Below are positions 46,206-54,170 of a stretch of 54,170 nucleotides of DNA, one piece after another. A program made the translations under genes and the position numbers. This stretch comes from an uncultured Gammaproteobacteria bacterium (GTDB lineage Bacteria; Pseudomonadota; Gammaproteobacteria; SZUA-140): NCBI GenBank assembly GCA_945787155.1, contig CALZHD010000007.1, positions 1-54,170 on the forward strand. Reading direction: 5' to 3'. The notes below the pieces were generated by a model, which saw only the letters and a program-made list of their open reading frames with translations, had not been told where the DNA came from and searched no databases. The first letter of the stretch is position 1, and each line of letters begins with the position of its first letter.

Positions 46206-46841
46206 TTACTCGACTGTCTTCTGTTTGTATTCACAAAGATCCTCGATCACACAGGCGCCACAGCGCGGTTTACGCGCCACACAGACGTAACGTCCGTGCA
46301 GGATCAGCCAGTGATGGGCGTCGAGCTTGAATTCGTCGGGGATAAATTTCATCAGCTTGCGTTCGACCTCCAGTACCGTCTTGCCGGGGGCGATCCTGGT
46401 GCGGTTCGAGACCCTGAATATGTGGGTATCGACGGCAATCGTTGGCTGGCCAAAGGCGGTATTGAGGATCACATTGGCGGTCTTGCGGCCAACGCCGGGG
46501 AGTGCTTCAAGGCTTTCACGGTCCTGCGGGACTTCGCTGTTATATTTTTCCTTGAGGATGGCGCAGGTCTTGATGATGTTGGCCGCCTTGCTGTTGAAGA
46601 GGCCAATGGTCTTGATGTACTGCTTGAGGCCATCCTCTTTCAGTTTAAGGATCGCCGACGGTGTGTTGGCGACAGGGTAGAGTTTGTCCGTCGCCTTATT
46701 GACCCCTTTATCTGTCGCCTGGGCTGAGAGGATCACGGCAATCAACAATTCGAACGGGGTTTTGTAGTTCAGCTCGGTGGTTGGTTTGGGGTTTTCCGCG
46801 CACAGGCGTTCGAAGATCTCGGTGCGTTTCTGCTTATTCAT
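46206..46841 (-). CDS. nth: Endonuclease III
   Basis: Base-excision DNA glycosylase/AP lyase for oxidised pyrimidines; 211 residues. Helix-hairpin-helix with the catalytic lysine in ALPGVGRKTANVIL (about 112-125) and the catalytic aspartate in VDTHIFRVSNR. The [4Fe-4S] loop C-x6-C-x2-C-x5-C is CVARKPRCGACVIEDLC at the C-terminus. In many gammaproteobacteria it is last in the rsx operon, but here it is with DUF1841. It is divergent from the HtrA-like gene. Confidence 0.97.
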   Translation of the reverse strand: MNKQKRTEIFERLCAENPKPTTELNYKTPFELLIAVILSAQATDKGVNKATDKLYPVANTPSAILKLKEDGLKQYIKTIGLFNSKAANIIKTCAILKEKYNSEVPQDRESLEALPGVGRKTANVILNTAFGQPTIAVDTHIFRVSNRTRIAPGKTVLEVERKLMKFIPDEFKLDAHHWLILHGRYVCVARKPRCGACVIEDLCEYKQKTVE

Positions 46842-46974
46842 GGGATGGCTTGGCTTTCAGTCTAAATGTTCATATCAGAGTGTATCACGAGTGATAGCGC
46901 ACTCATTTCTGCTAATCACCAAGTTATGAGAGAATTGGAGAATTCATTTTATATTATAAGAAGCGTTTATCATT

Positions 46975-49812
46975 ATGCGATCATGGTTATTGTTACGCTG
47001 TCTGGAATCGTTTGCCGTAGGGTTTTTGATGGTATTAGTCAGTGGCATACAGCCACTGCATGCAAGCGATGAGCAGCGCTGGGAAAGTGCCATTGATCAC
47101 GTGGCACAGGCGGTGTTGGCGATACGCGTGGATGCGCCGCGCTCTTTTGATACCGGGGTGAATAATTCGGTGCAGGCGACCGGTTTTGTGATTGATGCCG
47201 AGCAGGGCATTGTGTTGACCAATCGCCATGTGGTGCAACCGGGGCCAACGGTGGCCAAAGGTGCCTTCCTGAATCGTGAAGAGATCAAACTGACTCCGAT
47301 CTATCGTGATCCCATTCATGACTTCGGTTTTTTTAAGTATGACCCCAAGGCGTTGATTTATAACAAGCCCGAAGCATTAACGCTGTTGCCCGAGGGTGTT
47401 CAGCGTGGGCGCGAGGTCAAGGTGGTGGGCAACGATGGCGGTGAGCAGCTGTCGATTCTTACAGGCACTATTGCGCGTCTTGATCGACCTGCACCCGCAT
47501 ATGGCCGCGGTGGCTTCAACGATTTTAATACCTTTTATATTCAGGCGGCCTCATCGACCAGTGGTGGCTCATCCGGTGCGCCAGTGATCGATATCGAAGG
47601 TAACGTCATCGCGCTTAATGCCGGTGCCAACATGCGTAATGCGGCCAGCTTCTATTTGCCACTCGACCGAGTGGTGCACGCCTTTGAACATGTCCGGGAT
47701 GGCCGGGCGATAAAGCGCGGTACATTGCAGACGACCTTTCAATATCAGCCATACGATGAACTGCGACGTCTCGGTTTGAGTGATAACAATGAACAAAAGG
47801 TGCGTGCGCAGAACCCTGATGCGATCGGTCTGTTAACGGTCGCCTACTACGTGCCCGAGGGGCCTGCCGATGGACTGCTTGAAGCGGGTGATATTCTGTT
47901 GAAGATCAATGGCGAATGGGTACGTGATTTTGTGGCGTTGGAGTCAGTGCTTGATCAGCATGTGGGGCAGGAGATTTCAACCATCATTGAGCGTGCGGGT
48001 GAGCAGATCGAGCTGAGTCTTAAGGTGCAGGATCTGGATGAGATTACCCCGTCACGTTATATCGAGATCGGCAATGCGATCCTGCATGAGCTTTCCTATC
48101 AGCAGGCACGTAGTTTTCATATCCCGGTGTCGGGTATCTACGTCGCCTATGGTGGTTACGCCTTTGGTAATGAGTCGATAAGGCGTGGCAGTGTCATCAC
48201 CTCAATCGCAGGACAAGAGGTGCGCACATTAGCCGAGGCGGAAGCGGTGTTGAAGACCCTCAGTGATGGAGAGCAGTTTTCTGTCCGTTTCTTTCTGTTA
48301 GTGAATCCGCGTCAGCAGATGCAACGTATCGTCACGATGGACCGGCGCTGGTTTCCTGCCGCCACCTGTCATCGTAATGATAAAGCAGGGGTGTGGCCCT
48401 GTAACGAGTGGCCAGCGCAGACTTCAGTCGCCAGACCGTTGCCGAGTACCACCCGCTTTGTGACGTCAGATGAGCCCGCATTACAGCGCATGGCACAGTC
48501 ACTGGTGCTGGTAAATTTCGACATGCCCTACGTGGTGGAAGGTATCAGTGATACTCATTACACCGGTGCGGGGCTGGTGGTCGATGCTGAGCGTGGTTGG
48601 GTGCTGGTCGATCGTGATACCGTGCCGACCACTATGGGTGATGTGCATATCACCTTCGCCGGTTCACTGGAGGTACCTGGCAAGGTAGCGTTTATTCATC
48701 CGCTACATAATCTGGCAATGGTCTCCTACGATCCCGCATTGATTGGCGACACGCCGGTGCGTAACGCAACCTTTTCAGATAAGTGGCTCTCGCCCGGTGA
48801 CGATGTCTGGCTAGTCGGGGCCAAGGCCAATCACAAGTTGATTTCACATAAAACGACAGTGGAGGAGGTCGATATGTTCAGCCTGCCGATGCCTTCTGTG
48901 CCGCGTTATCGTGTGACCAATATAGAAGCGATTTCGTTGACCAGTCAGGCCAACACGGTGGGTGGTGTATTGACCGACCGCGAAGGTGCGGTACAGGCGT
49001 TATGGTCAAGCTTCGGTTATCAAAACAGCAACCAGTTCAGCAGCATGTTGGTCGGTGTCTCTGCGGAGCTGATACTGGATCAATTGCAGTTACAGCAGCG
49101 GACTGAATCGACCGAGATAACACGAACGATATCCACTGAGCTGAATCTTGTGCCATTGAGTGAGGCGCGTAAACGCGGACTTAATAACGAATGGGCACTG
49201 ACGATGGAAGCGCATAACCCAGAGCAGCGTAATGTACTGATGGTGGTGCGTATGGTTGCCGGGACTCCAGCGGCGGCAGTACTGGAAGAGGGTGATCTTA
49301 TATTGGCGATTGATGGTAATGTCGTGACCACCTTTCTTGAAGTGGAGCGCGCTGCACGACAAACAGCATTGAAGATGACGTTGCTACGCCGTGGTGAAAT
49401 TGTTGAAGTTGATCTGCAGACTGAGGTGCTGGGTGACACGGGCCTGAAGAGGATTGTCAGCTGGGCTGGAGCGATCTTTCATCGTCAGCAACGTGAGATC
49501 GCCGCGCAACGAGGGCGTGATGAAAAGGGGCTCTATGTGTCATGGATCTGGAAAGGGACCCCGGCGGCGCACTATGGACTGGTGCCCTCTTCGTTACTGA
49601 CTGAACTGGAAGGCGTCGCGATCAGTGATCTGGATGGCTTTGTCGCACGTCTTAAAGAAGTAGCAGAGAAAGAGTCCGTACGTATCAAAATGTTAAGCCT
49701 CAATGGTAAAGAGACCATGTTGACACTGAAACTGGATAATCAGTACTGGCCTGCGTTTGAGTTGCGATACAGTGAAAAAAACGGCTGGCAGCGGAGCACC
49801 ATAACGCAATAG
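46975..49812 (+). CDS. Nma111-like double HtrA protein (protease + pseudo-protease + PDZs)
   Basis: Predicted periplasmic protein of 945 residues with a signal (about 1-30, SFAVGFLMVLVSGIQPLHA). First trypsin-like domain (35-235) has the triad H85 (LTNRHVV), D116 (IHDFGFF) and S200 (GGSSGAPV, where GNSGGP is usual). A PDZ follows (about 280-360: GPADGLLEAGDILLKINGEW). The second half repeats this: a second protease-like domain (about 500-700) in which the His region reads VLVDRDTVP, the Asp region HNLAMVSYDP and no GxSG is seen, so it is inactive; then PDZs (about 755-830 and 860-925). This order is that of yeast Nma111/PPTDG-like proteins, not DegP/DegQ. Likely envelope quality control. Confidence 0.85.
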   Translation: MRSWLLLRCLESFAVGFLMVLVSGIQPLHASDEQRWESAIDHVAQAVLAIRVDAPRSFDTGVNNSVQATGFVIDAEQGIVLTNRHVVQPGPTVAKGAFLNREEIKLTPIYRDPIHDFGFFKYDPKALIYNKPEALTLLPEGVQRGREVKVVGNDGGEQLSILTGTIARLDRPAPAYGRGGFNDFNTFYIQAASSTSGGSSGAPVIDIEGNVIALNAGANMRNAASFYLPLDRVVHAFEHVRDGRAIKRGTLQTTFQYQPYDELRRLGLSDNNEQKVRAQNPDAIGLLTVAYYVPEGPADGLLEAGDILLKINGEWVRDFVALESVLDQHVGQEISTIIERAGEQIELSLKVQDLDEITPSRYIEIGNAILHELSYQQARSFHIPVSGIYVAYGGYAFGNESIRRGSVITSIAGQEVRTLAEAEAVLKTLSDGEQFSVRFFLLVNPRQQMQRIVTMDRRWFPAATCHRNDKAGVWPCNEWPAQTSVARPLPSTTRFVTSDEPALQRMAQSLVLVNFDMPYVVEGISDTHYTGAGLVVDAERGWVLVDRDTVPTTMGDVHITFAGSLEVPGKVAFIHPLHNLAMVSYDPALIGDTPVRNATFSDKWLSPGDDVWLVGAKANHKLISHKTTVEEVDMFSLPMPSVPRYRVTNIEAISLTSQANTVGGVLTDREGAVQALWSSFGYQNSNQFSSMLVGVSAELILDQLQLQQRTESTEITRTISTELNLVPLSEARKRGLNNEWALTMEAHNPEQRNVLMVVRMVAGTPAAAVLEEGDLILAIDGNVVTTFLEVERAARQTALKMTLLRRGEIVEVDLQTEVLGDTGLKRIVSWAGAIFHRQQREIAAQRGRDEKGLYVSWIWKGTPAAHYGLVPSSLLTELEGVAISDLDGFVARLKEVAEKESVRIKMLSLNGKETMLTLKLDNQYWPAFELRYSEKNGWQRSTITQ

Positions 49813-49930
49813 CAAGTATAAAAAGTTGTTATAGGTAATTGATTTTCAACGTTTTATGCTGGATAAAAGTTAAGATTAATTTTTGATGCTTTAGAGTATC
49901 GTAAATAGAAATATGGTTTCTGGGGAGGAA

Positions 49931-50062
49931 GCTATCGCTGGCGGCCATGGAGAGCGAAGCGAGGACTGCTAGTCGCCGGTAGGCCACGCCGTCTGCTCTT
50001 TCGTAGTTGTGAGCGTTAGCGAGCGAGCGGCGGAAGTGGGCGTAGAGCCATTGTGGTAGCAG
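49931..50062 (+). repeat. Noncoding repeat copy 1
   Basis: About 130 bp, beginning GCTATCGCTGGCGGCC, with GAGCGAAGCGAGGAC, CTAGTCGCCGG and TCGTAGTTGTGAGCG, ending GCCATTGTGGTAGCAG. It matches 51402-51530 in the same orientation (shared words: GCGAAGCGAGG, CTAGTCGCCG, GCCGTCTGC/GCCATCTGC, CTTTCGTAGTT/CTTTCTGTAGTT, TGGTAG). The copies flank the PEP-CTERM gene. Confidence 0.75.
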
Positions 50063-50230
50063 TGTTGAGGCAACGAGAGAACGAAGTGAGCAAGGTTGTG
50101 CGAAAGCGCTGCGGACGCAGGGCGGTCGGGGAAAAAGGAATCAGCTGTCGCGTAAGTGAGTGAATTATTGGCATGGACACCAAATAATTTTTAGCGAAGT
50201 AGCGACACAACCGGCGTACGTGTAGAAATG
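50063..50230. other. Gene-free, palindrome-rich stretch
   Basis: Part of the 488 bp gap 49813-50300. It contains several local inverted repeats: AATTATTGG/CCAAATAATT around 50163-50190 and GGTTGTG/CACAACC about 110 bases apart (50093 and 50206), which could fold into one large stem. A minus-strand frame of 64 codons (50016-50210) has no start signal or resemblance to protein. Nothing else identified; an unannotated small RNA cannot be excluded. The stretch 49813-49930 is AT-rich and featureless. Confidence 0.4.
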
Positions 50231-50236
50231 ATAGTT

Positions 50237-50268
50237 ACATGGAGAGCTATTTGTTTAGCTCTCCATGT
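50237..50268. terminator. Terminator-like hairpin after the PEP-CTERM gene
   Basis: ACATGGAGAGCT and AGCTCTCCATGT form a perfect 12-bp stem (13 with an inner A-T pair) with an 8-base loop, 33 bases past the PEP-CTERM stop. Its stability suggests a transcription end; the T-run is weak. Confidence 0.6.
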
Positions 50269-50300
50269 TTAGTAATTAAAGAGTGCCTTTCCTGTGTGAG

Positions 50301-50918
50301 TTAAAGTTTTCTACGACGTCGTGCTGCAACACCCATTCCAAGGAGGCCCAGCCCCATCAAAGCAATCGAAGCAGGTTCGGGTACAGTTGTGCTTGAATTT
50401 TTTACGTAAACGGTGAGATGTGAAATGTCAAATTGACCTTTATTATTATCGTAATCTGTATTCCAGCCCCAGCCCGTTGCCGCCATATTAGAAAGGAAGG
50501 TTGAGTAGACACCGTCAAATTTCAGCGCGATTAAATATTCACTGTATCCGGCGTCGGCAAACGTGAATGTGCCTGATGTAGTGCCCCAATTAGTACCAGT
50601 GATGAGGGTGCCGTCGGCACCGTCAGCTTTATCTAGTTGAACCCAGCCACCATCGAGGCCGCCATCGCCTGACAAATTAGTTCCATAACCACCCAAAGCC
50701 GCAGTTAAGCTATTGCTATCGTTACCGCTGTGTGGGCCACAGTTGGAGTTAAGGACAGTAGCACCGCTCATTAAGGTGTCGATAGATGACGACGCATTTG
50801 CACCGCCGGAGCCACTGTTGCCGGGAACGTCAATACAAGTTATTACTGCTGCACTAGCATTGACAGACATGAGGCATCCAAAAACGGCAATCGCCCCCAT
50901 TTTTAAAATTGTATTCAT
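50301..50918 (-). CDS. PEP-CTERM sorting-domain protein
   Basis: Secreted protein of 205 residues. Signal (KMGAIAVFGCLMSVNASA), then a Gly/Ser/Asn-rich body of about 150 residues with three cysteines (C28, C60 region) and predicted beta-strands (GTFTFADAGYSEYLIALKFDG, FDISHLTVYVKN). The C-terminus is a textbook PEP-CTERM tag: VPEPASIALMGLGLLGMG followed by AARRRRKL. It is expected to be cut and anchored by an exosortase (EpsH/XrtA) and to end in the exopolysaccharide matrix. Ribosome-binding site AGAGG at 50928-50932. A sigma-54 site at 50970-50985 and direct repeats on both sides set it apart from its neighbours. Confidence 0.92.
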   Translation of the reverse strand: MNTILKMGAIAVFGCLMSVNASAAVITCIDVPGNSGSGGANASSSIDTLMSGATVLNSNCGPHSGNDSNSLTAALGGYGTNLSGDGGLDGGWVQLDKADGADGTLITGTNWGTTSGTFTFADAGYSEYLIALKFDGVYSTFLSNMAATGWGWNTDYDNNKGQFDISHLTVYVKNSSTTVPEPASIALMGLGLLGMGVAARRRRKL

Positions 50919-50969
50919 TATTTGAGACCTCTAAAATTATTAATTAATTTTTATGTCAATTTATAAGCA

Positions 50970-50985
50970 GGCAGGGAATATGCCA
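50970..50985 (-). promoter_or_regulatory. Sigma-54 (-24/-12) promoter of the PEP-CTERM gene
   Basis: Minus-strand TGGCATATTCCCTGCC fits TGGCACG-N4-TTGC(A/T): TGGCA at -24, TGC at -12, with the invariant GG and GC exactly ten bases apart. The implied start is about 40 bases before the ATG at 50918. PEP-CTERM/exosortase systems commonly include the PrsK/PrsR pair, PrsR being a sigma-54 activator, so such a site is expected here. The 600 bp upstream gap (50919-51532) is otherwise AT-rich; it holds repeat copy 2 and no supported gene. Confidence 0.65.
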
Positions 50986-51401
50986 TAATTGTAAGCTATT
51001 GATTTATAATGAGTATATTGGGTTGTGATTTATTTAATTAAGTGTAAATAATTTTGACAGCTGAATCAGTAAGATAGAAGTATAAAATTTGATATTTATT
51101 TGTATAGTTTTGTTAATTCTTATTAAAATCAGTTGCTTACTAATTTTTTGGCGGTGTAAAGTTATCTGACATGTTCTGGTTGGTACGACAAACATCGGTA
51201 CATAGCCAGTTCTTTATAACTAATAATGAACTAAGTGGATATGGCGAATAAAAATTCTTACCAGCGGCCTGACTAGCTTTATGTAGCATGATTGAGCTTT
51301 CCAAAGTCTGCTGTATTACAGCTCTGAGCTGGAGCATTTTCTAATGTTGAGAATGGTGGCTCAAGTACCCTCAAAGTAGTGATGGAGGTCTTTTTTAAGA
51401 G

Positions 51402-51530
51402 GCATCGTTGACCGCCAAGGAGGACGAAGCGAGGGCCACTAGTCGCCGATACGCCATCTGCCCTTTCTGTAGTTACGAGCGATAGCGGGTGACGAAGAAA
51501 TGCAGGAGCGGCTTTAGTGGTAGAGGCATT
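51402..51530 (+). repeat. Noncoding repeat copy 2
   Basis: About 130 bp, direct and diverged relative to 49931-50062. It begins GCATCGTTGACCGCCAAG and continues GACGAAGCGAGGGCC, CTAGTCGCCGATACGCC, GTAGTTACGAGCGATAGC. It ends two bases before the stop codon of the transglycosylase gene on the opposite strand, so this element borders that gene closely. Confidence 0.75.
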
Positions 51531-51532
51531 TC

Positions 51533-52222
51533 CTACTGGCGATACCAGCGTTGCCTCAATGCATTGAATACTTTATTGGGGTAGACATCCCGCCCAAGAC
51601 TGCCGTTGTAGCGTGCGAGTCCGCGGGTGAGATCACCATTTTCTTTGTCGAGATAATATTTGAGGATGGTGCAACCGAGGCGCAGGTTGGTGTGTACATG
51701 AAAGAGATTGTCATCGGGCTTACCGATCTCTTTGAGCCAGAACGGCATCACCTGCATTAGGCCTTGTGCGCCGGCATGTGAGAGTGCCCAGCGGTCGAAG
51801 TTACTTTCGACCTCGATGACCGCGAGTACCAGCTCGGGAGCCAGTTCGGCACGAGTCGCCTCAGCATGGATCTGTTTCAGTAGTTGCAGTTGTCCTTTGT
51901 GATCCTGCTTACGCACACGGCGTTGCAGGCGTTGTGACATATCCATTAGCCATACCTCTGCGTCGAAACGATCCTGAAAGCTTTCGCTGTCATTGATCGC
52001 CATCACCAACAGATCGCGCAGTTCTGAATCGGGAGCGGTCTCTTTGGCGAACAGCGGGGAGGAGGATAGCAGGCAGCAGAGTGTCAGGGCAAAGAGCCAG
52101 TGCGACTGCGACTGCAGGAAGTACCTATGGTAGAGGGCGGAGTCCAGTGCTTTTAGATGGTTACTGGATTCCGCCCTTCGCCGGAGTGACGGTATTAGGA
52201 ATTTTTTAACGATTTTGAACAT
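51533..52222 (-). CDS. Lytic murein transglycosylase (SLT family)
   Basis: Protein of 229 residues. ATG 52222 is used (GGTGGG upstream; the GTG at 52228 is less likely). The catalytic domain is about residues 105-225: ELVLAVIEVESNFDRWALS with the catalytic glutamate in VESNFD, then SHAGAQGLMQVMPFW, and LARYNGSLG. The signal's hydrophobic core (HWLFALTLCCLLSSSPLFA) starts only near residue 42, because residues 9-32 (IPSLRRRAESSNHLKALDS) are encoded by a hairpin repeat. A trans-acting SLT next to proS is a common linkage. Substrate: peptidoglycan. Confidence 0.88.
   Translation of the reverse strand: MFKIVKKFLIPSLRRRAESSNHLKALDSALYHRYFLQSQSHWLFALTLCCLLSSSPLFAKETAPDSELRDLLVMAINDSESFQDRFDAEVWLMDMSQRLQRRVRKQDHKGQLQLLKQIHAEATRAELAPELVLAVIEVESNFDRWALSHAGAQGLMQVMPFWLKEIGKPDDNLFHVHTNLRLGCTILKYYLDKENGDLTRGLARYNGSLGRDVYPNKVFNALRQRWYRQ
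52135..52187 (-). repeat. Hairpin repeat inside the transglycosylase 5' end
   Basis: GGGCGGAGTCCAGT (52135-52148) pairs with ACTGGATTCCGCCC (52163-52176), a 14-bp stem with one G-T pair and a 14-base loop, followed by TTCGCCGGAGTGACGG. On the minus strand this is a dispersed repeat type familiar in many proteobacteria, with GTCACTCCGGCGAAGG and GGAATCCAGT. It is read in frame as IPSLRRRAESSNHLKALDSA. Confidence 0.75.
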
Positions 52223-52285
52223 AAACACCCACCGTGAAGATTCTATTGATTAGATCGTCAGGTGGGCGTCTAGCTTTAGGTGGCG

Positions 52286-53986
52286 CTAGTGATTTTTGAT
52301 GAATGCCACAATCTCTGCCAGTGGGACCTCTCTGGCTTCAGCGTCGCGGCGGTGTTTGTATTCGACAATATCGCTGTCGAGGCCGCGTTCACCCAGTACC
52401 AGGCGATGAGGAATGCCAGTGAGGTCGACATTGGCAAACATCACGCCGGGGCGCTCCTTGCGGTCATCAAAAAAGACTTCGATGCCTGCCTCGGTCATCT
52501 CCCGGTAGAGCGTTTCGCACGCTTCTCGCAGGCGCTGAGACTTGTGCATGTTGAGTGGTAGCAGCGCGACCTGGAACGGCGCGATCGCCTCTGGCCAGAT
52601 GATGCCACCGTCGTCGTTGTTCTGTTCGATGGCGGCGGCGACCACGCGTGACACACCGATGCCGTAGCAACCCATCGTCATCGTGACGTTTTTACCGCCC
52701 TCATCAAGGCAGCTCGCCTGCATCGCTTCACTGTATTTTTGTCCGAGCTGAAAGATGTGACCGACCTCGATGCCGCGCATGATTGACAGCGTGCCTTTAC
52801 CATCGGGTGAGGCATCGCCCTCAACGATATTGCGAATGTCGGCGGTAAGGGGTTCAGGTAGATCACGTCCCCAGTTGATACCGCTCAGGTGTTGGCCATC
52901 GCTGTTGGCACCGCAGATGAAGTCTGCAAGGTGTGCGGCGCTGTGGTCGGCGATCACAGTAACCGTGAGCCCTTTTGGCCCAACCGAACCGGGTTCGCAT
53001 CCGGCCGTTGCCTTGACCTGCTCGGCACTCACGAAGGTCAGCGGTGCCTCGATCTGCGCCAGCTTTTCGGCCTTGAGCGCATTGAGTTCGTGGTCACCCC
53101 GTATCACCAGTGCGACGACTGACTCTTCAACGCCCTGTACCAGCAGTGTCTTAGCCGTTTGCGCGGCATCTACCTTGAGGAATGCGCATACTTCGCTGAT
53201 GCTGTTTTGATTAGGCGTGTCGACGGTCGTAAGTTCGGCAGACGGTGCGGCGCGTTCACCCGCAGGGGCAACCGCCTCGGCGAGTTCAACGTTGGCGGCG
53301 TAGTCGCTGTCGGAGGAGAAAGCGATGGCATCTTCGCCGGAGTCGGCCAGCACGTGGAACTCATGCGAGGCGCTGCCGCCGATCGCACCGGTGTCTGCCA
53401 GCACGGCGCGGAAGTCGAGCCCCAGCCGCTCAAAGATGCGCGAATAGGTGGCGAACATGATGTCGTAGGTCTGTTGCAGTGATGCTTCAGAGACGTGGAA
53501 CGAGTAGGCATCCTTCATCAGAAATTCACGCGCGCGCATCACCCCAAAGCGCGGACGGCGTTCGTCGCGGAATTTGGTCTGTATCTGATAGAAGGTGGCG
53601 GGCAGCTGTTTGTAGCTGCGGATCTCGTTGCGCACCAGATCAGTGATCACTTCTTCGTGGGTCGGGCCAAAACAGAAGTCACGATCATGGCGATCCTTGA
53701 GGCGCAGCATCTCGTCCCCCATCTGGTCCCAGCGGGCTGATTCCTGCCACAACTCGGCCGGTTGTACCGCCGGCATCAGCACCTCCTGCGCATCGGCACG
53801 GTTCATCTCTTCGCGCACGATGTTTTCAACCTTACGCAACACGCGCAGGCCGAGCGGCAGCCAGCTGTAGAGGCCGCTGGCGAGCTTGCGGATCATCCCC
53901 GCGCGCAGCATGAGTTGATGGCTGATCACCTCTGCGTCGGCAGGGGTCTCTTTGAGGGTGGCGGAGAGGAACTTTGAGGCGCGCAT
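52286..53986 (-). CDS. proS: Prolyl-tRNA synthetase
   Basis: Class II synthetase, bacterial type, 566 residues. Motif 1 around [16 protein letters not shown], motif 2 [14 protein letters not shown] and [19 protein letters not shown], the YbaK-like INS editing domain between about 224 and 400 ([33 protein letters not shown]), motif 3 [13 protein letters not shown] and an anticodon-binding C-terminus. The INS domain clears Ala-tRNA-Pro. Same strand as the transglycosylase and nadC. Confidence 0.97.
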   Translation of the reverse strand: MRASKFLSATLKETPADAEVISHQLMLRAGMIRKLASGLYSWLPLGLRVLRKVENIVREEMNRADAQEVLMPAVQPAELWQESARWDQMGDEMLRLKDRHDRDFCFGPTHEEVITDLVRNEIRSYKQLPATFYQIQTKFRDERRPRFGVMRAREFLMKDAYSFHVSEASLQQTYDIMFATYSRIFERLGLDFRAVLADTGAIGGSASHEFHVLADSGEDAIAFSSDSDYAANVELAEAVAPAGERAAPSAELTTVDTPNQNSISEVCAFLKVDAAQTAKTLLVQGVEESVVALVIRGDHELNALKAEKLAQIEAPLTFVSAEQVKATAGCEPGSVGPKGLTVTVIADHSAAHLADFICGANSDGQHLSGINWGRDLPEPLTADIRNIVEGDASPDGKGTLSIMRGIEVGHIFQLGQKYSEAMQASCLDEGGKNVTMTMGCYGIGVSRVVAAAIEQNNDDGGIIWPEAIAPFQVALLPLNMHKSQRLREACETLYREMTEAGIEVFFDDRKERPGVMFANVDLTGIPHRLVLGERGLDSDIVEYKHRRDAEAREVPLAEIVAFIKNH

Positions 53987-54078
53987 CGGAATCCTTAATA
54001 AAACCTTAAATAGACAGTGCGGCAGATTTTATCAGATTAACGGCCCTGAAATCAGTGTTGTTGCCGCGCTGCTTACGA

Positions 54079-54170
54079 TTAGTCGTTCGAGAAGCGCATC
54101 GACAGGTCAATGGCCCGCACATCCTTGGTCAGGGTACCGATGGCGATGTAATCGATACCACTTTCAGCCA
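54079..54170 (-). CDS. nadC: Nicotinate-nucleotide pyrophosphorylase (3' end only)
   Basis: The last 30 codons of a gene that continues off the right edge; the stop is TAA at 54081-54079. The translated part reads AESGIDYIAIGTLTKDVRAI then DLSMRFSND, which matches the end of quinolinate phosphoribosyltransferase (G-[IV]-DYI-S-x-G-x-LTK-x-VxAIDLSMRF). Makes nicotinate mononucleotide in NAD synthesis. Only this fragment is visible, so the product's completeness cannot be judged. Confidence 0.85.
   Translation of the reverse strand, partial: AESGIDYIAIGTLTKDVRAIDLSMRFSND

Noticed and set aside
50016-50210. A 64-codon minus-strand frame
   Set aside because: It overlaps repeat copy 1 and the palindrome-rich stretch; the translation is low-complexity and unlike a protein.
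51140-51337. A 65-codon minus-strand frame between the PEP-CTERM gene and repeat copy 2
   Set aside because: No start signal or known motif; the sequence is AT-rich and gene-like periodicity is absent.

Overview
The window reads as a chromosomal segment of a gammaproteobacterium, probably a respiring, surface-associated one. Evidence: a complete rsxA-B-C-D-G-E (Rnf) operon in gammaproteobacterial order, rppH followed by ptsP, a proC/yggS/yggT block next to pilT, proS beside a lytic transglycosylase, a periplasmic di-haem peroxidase, and a PEP-CTERM protein, which implies an exosortase/exopolysaccharide system elsewhere in the genome. Genus cannot be read from the sequence. No rRNA, tRNA, CRISPR array, prophage or intact insertion sequence was found.

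Layout. 1-527: gene-free DNA with a duplicated repeat, one copy carrying a small palindromic repeat. 528-3175: an AT-rich outer-membrane barrel protein, a DUF3943 protein and a PilZ-like protein. 3362-7844 (minus): a tightly coupled run of glutamine-synthetase-like enzyme, aldehyde dehydrogenase, Fe-dependent alcohol dehydrogenase and DUF924 protein; a class I amidotransferase and a VanZ-like protein leave in the other direction. This looks like catabolism of an amine or amino alcohol through gamma-glutamyl intermediates. 9680-13386 (minus): a 52-residue membrane protein, a periplasmic substrate-binding protein, and a response regulator/CheC-like/histidine kinase operon. 13740-21410 (minus): rsx operon behind metG. 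21643-29328: housekeeping genes (Mrp/ApbC, dcd, pyrE, proC, yggS, yggT), a DUF3108 protein and a dynamin-like GTPase. 29521-37340: pilT, HAD phosphatase, rppH, ptsP, a PP-loop ATPase, squalene synthase family enzyme, argG. 37542-42216: di-haem peroxidase overlapping a DAHL-PAS-GGDEF-EAL protein, gloA, a lipoprotein. 42228-49812: a secreted protein with 21 beta-propeller-type repeats, DUF1841, nth, and a 945-residue double HtrA-type protein. 49813-52222: a PEP-CTERM gene with a good sigma-54 promoter candidate, flanked by two diverged copies of a noncoding repeat, then a lytic transglycosylase whose 5' end contains a hairpin repeat. 52286-54170: proS and the 3' end of nadC.

The most notable observations are: (a) the RpoN-type promoter in front of the PEP-CTERM gene and the direct repeats around that gene; (b) the peroxidase/c-di-GMP gene pair, whose second member has an internal PAS deletion; (c) a repeat element now translated as part of the transglycosylase export signal; (d) 21 Ycf48-like repeats, matching three seven-bladed propellers; (e) a bacterial protein with the two-half architecture of eukaryotic Nma111; (f) a CheC-like phosphatase with one intact and one degenerate active site. 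I found no clearly new multi-gene system; (a), (b) and the amine cluster are the best candidates for further work.
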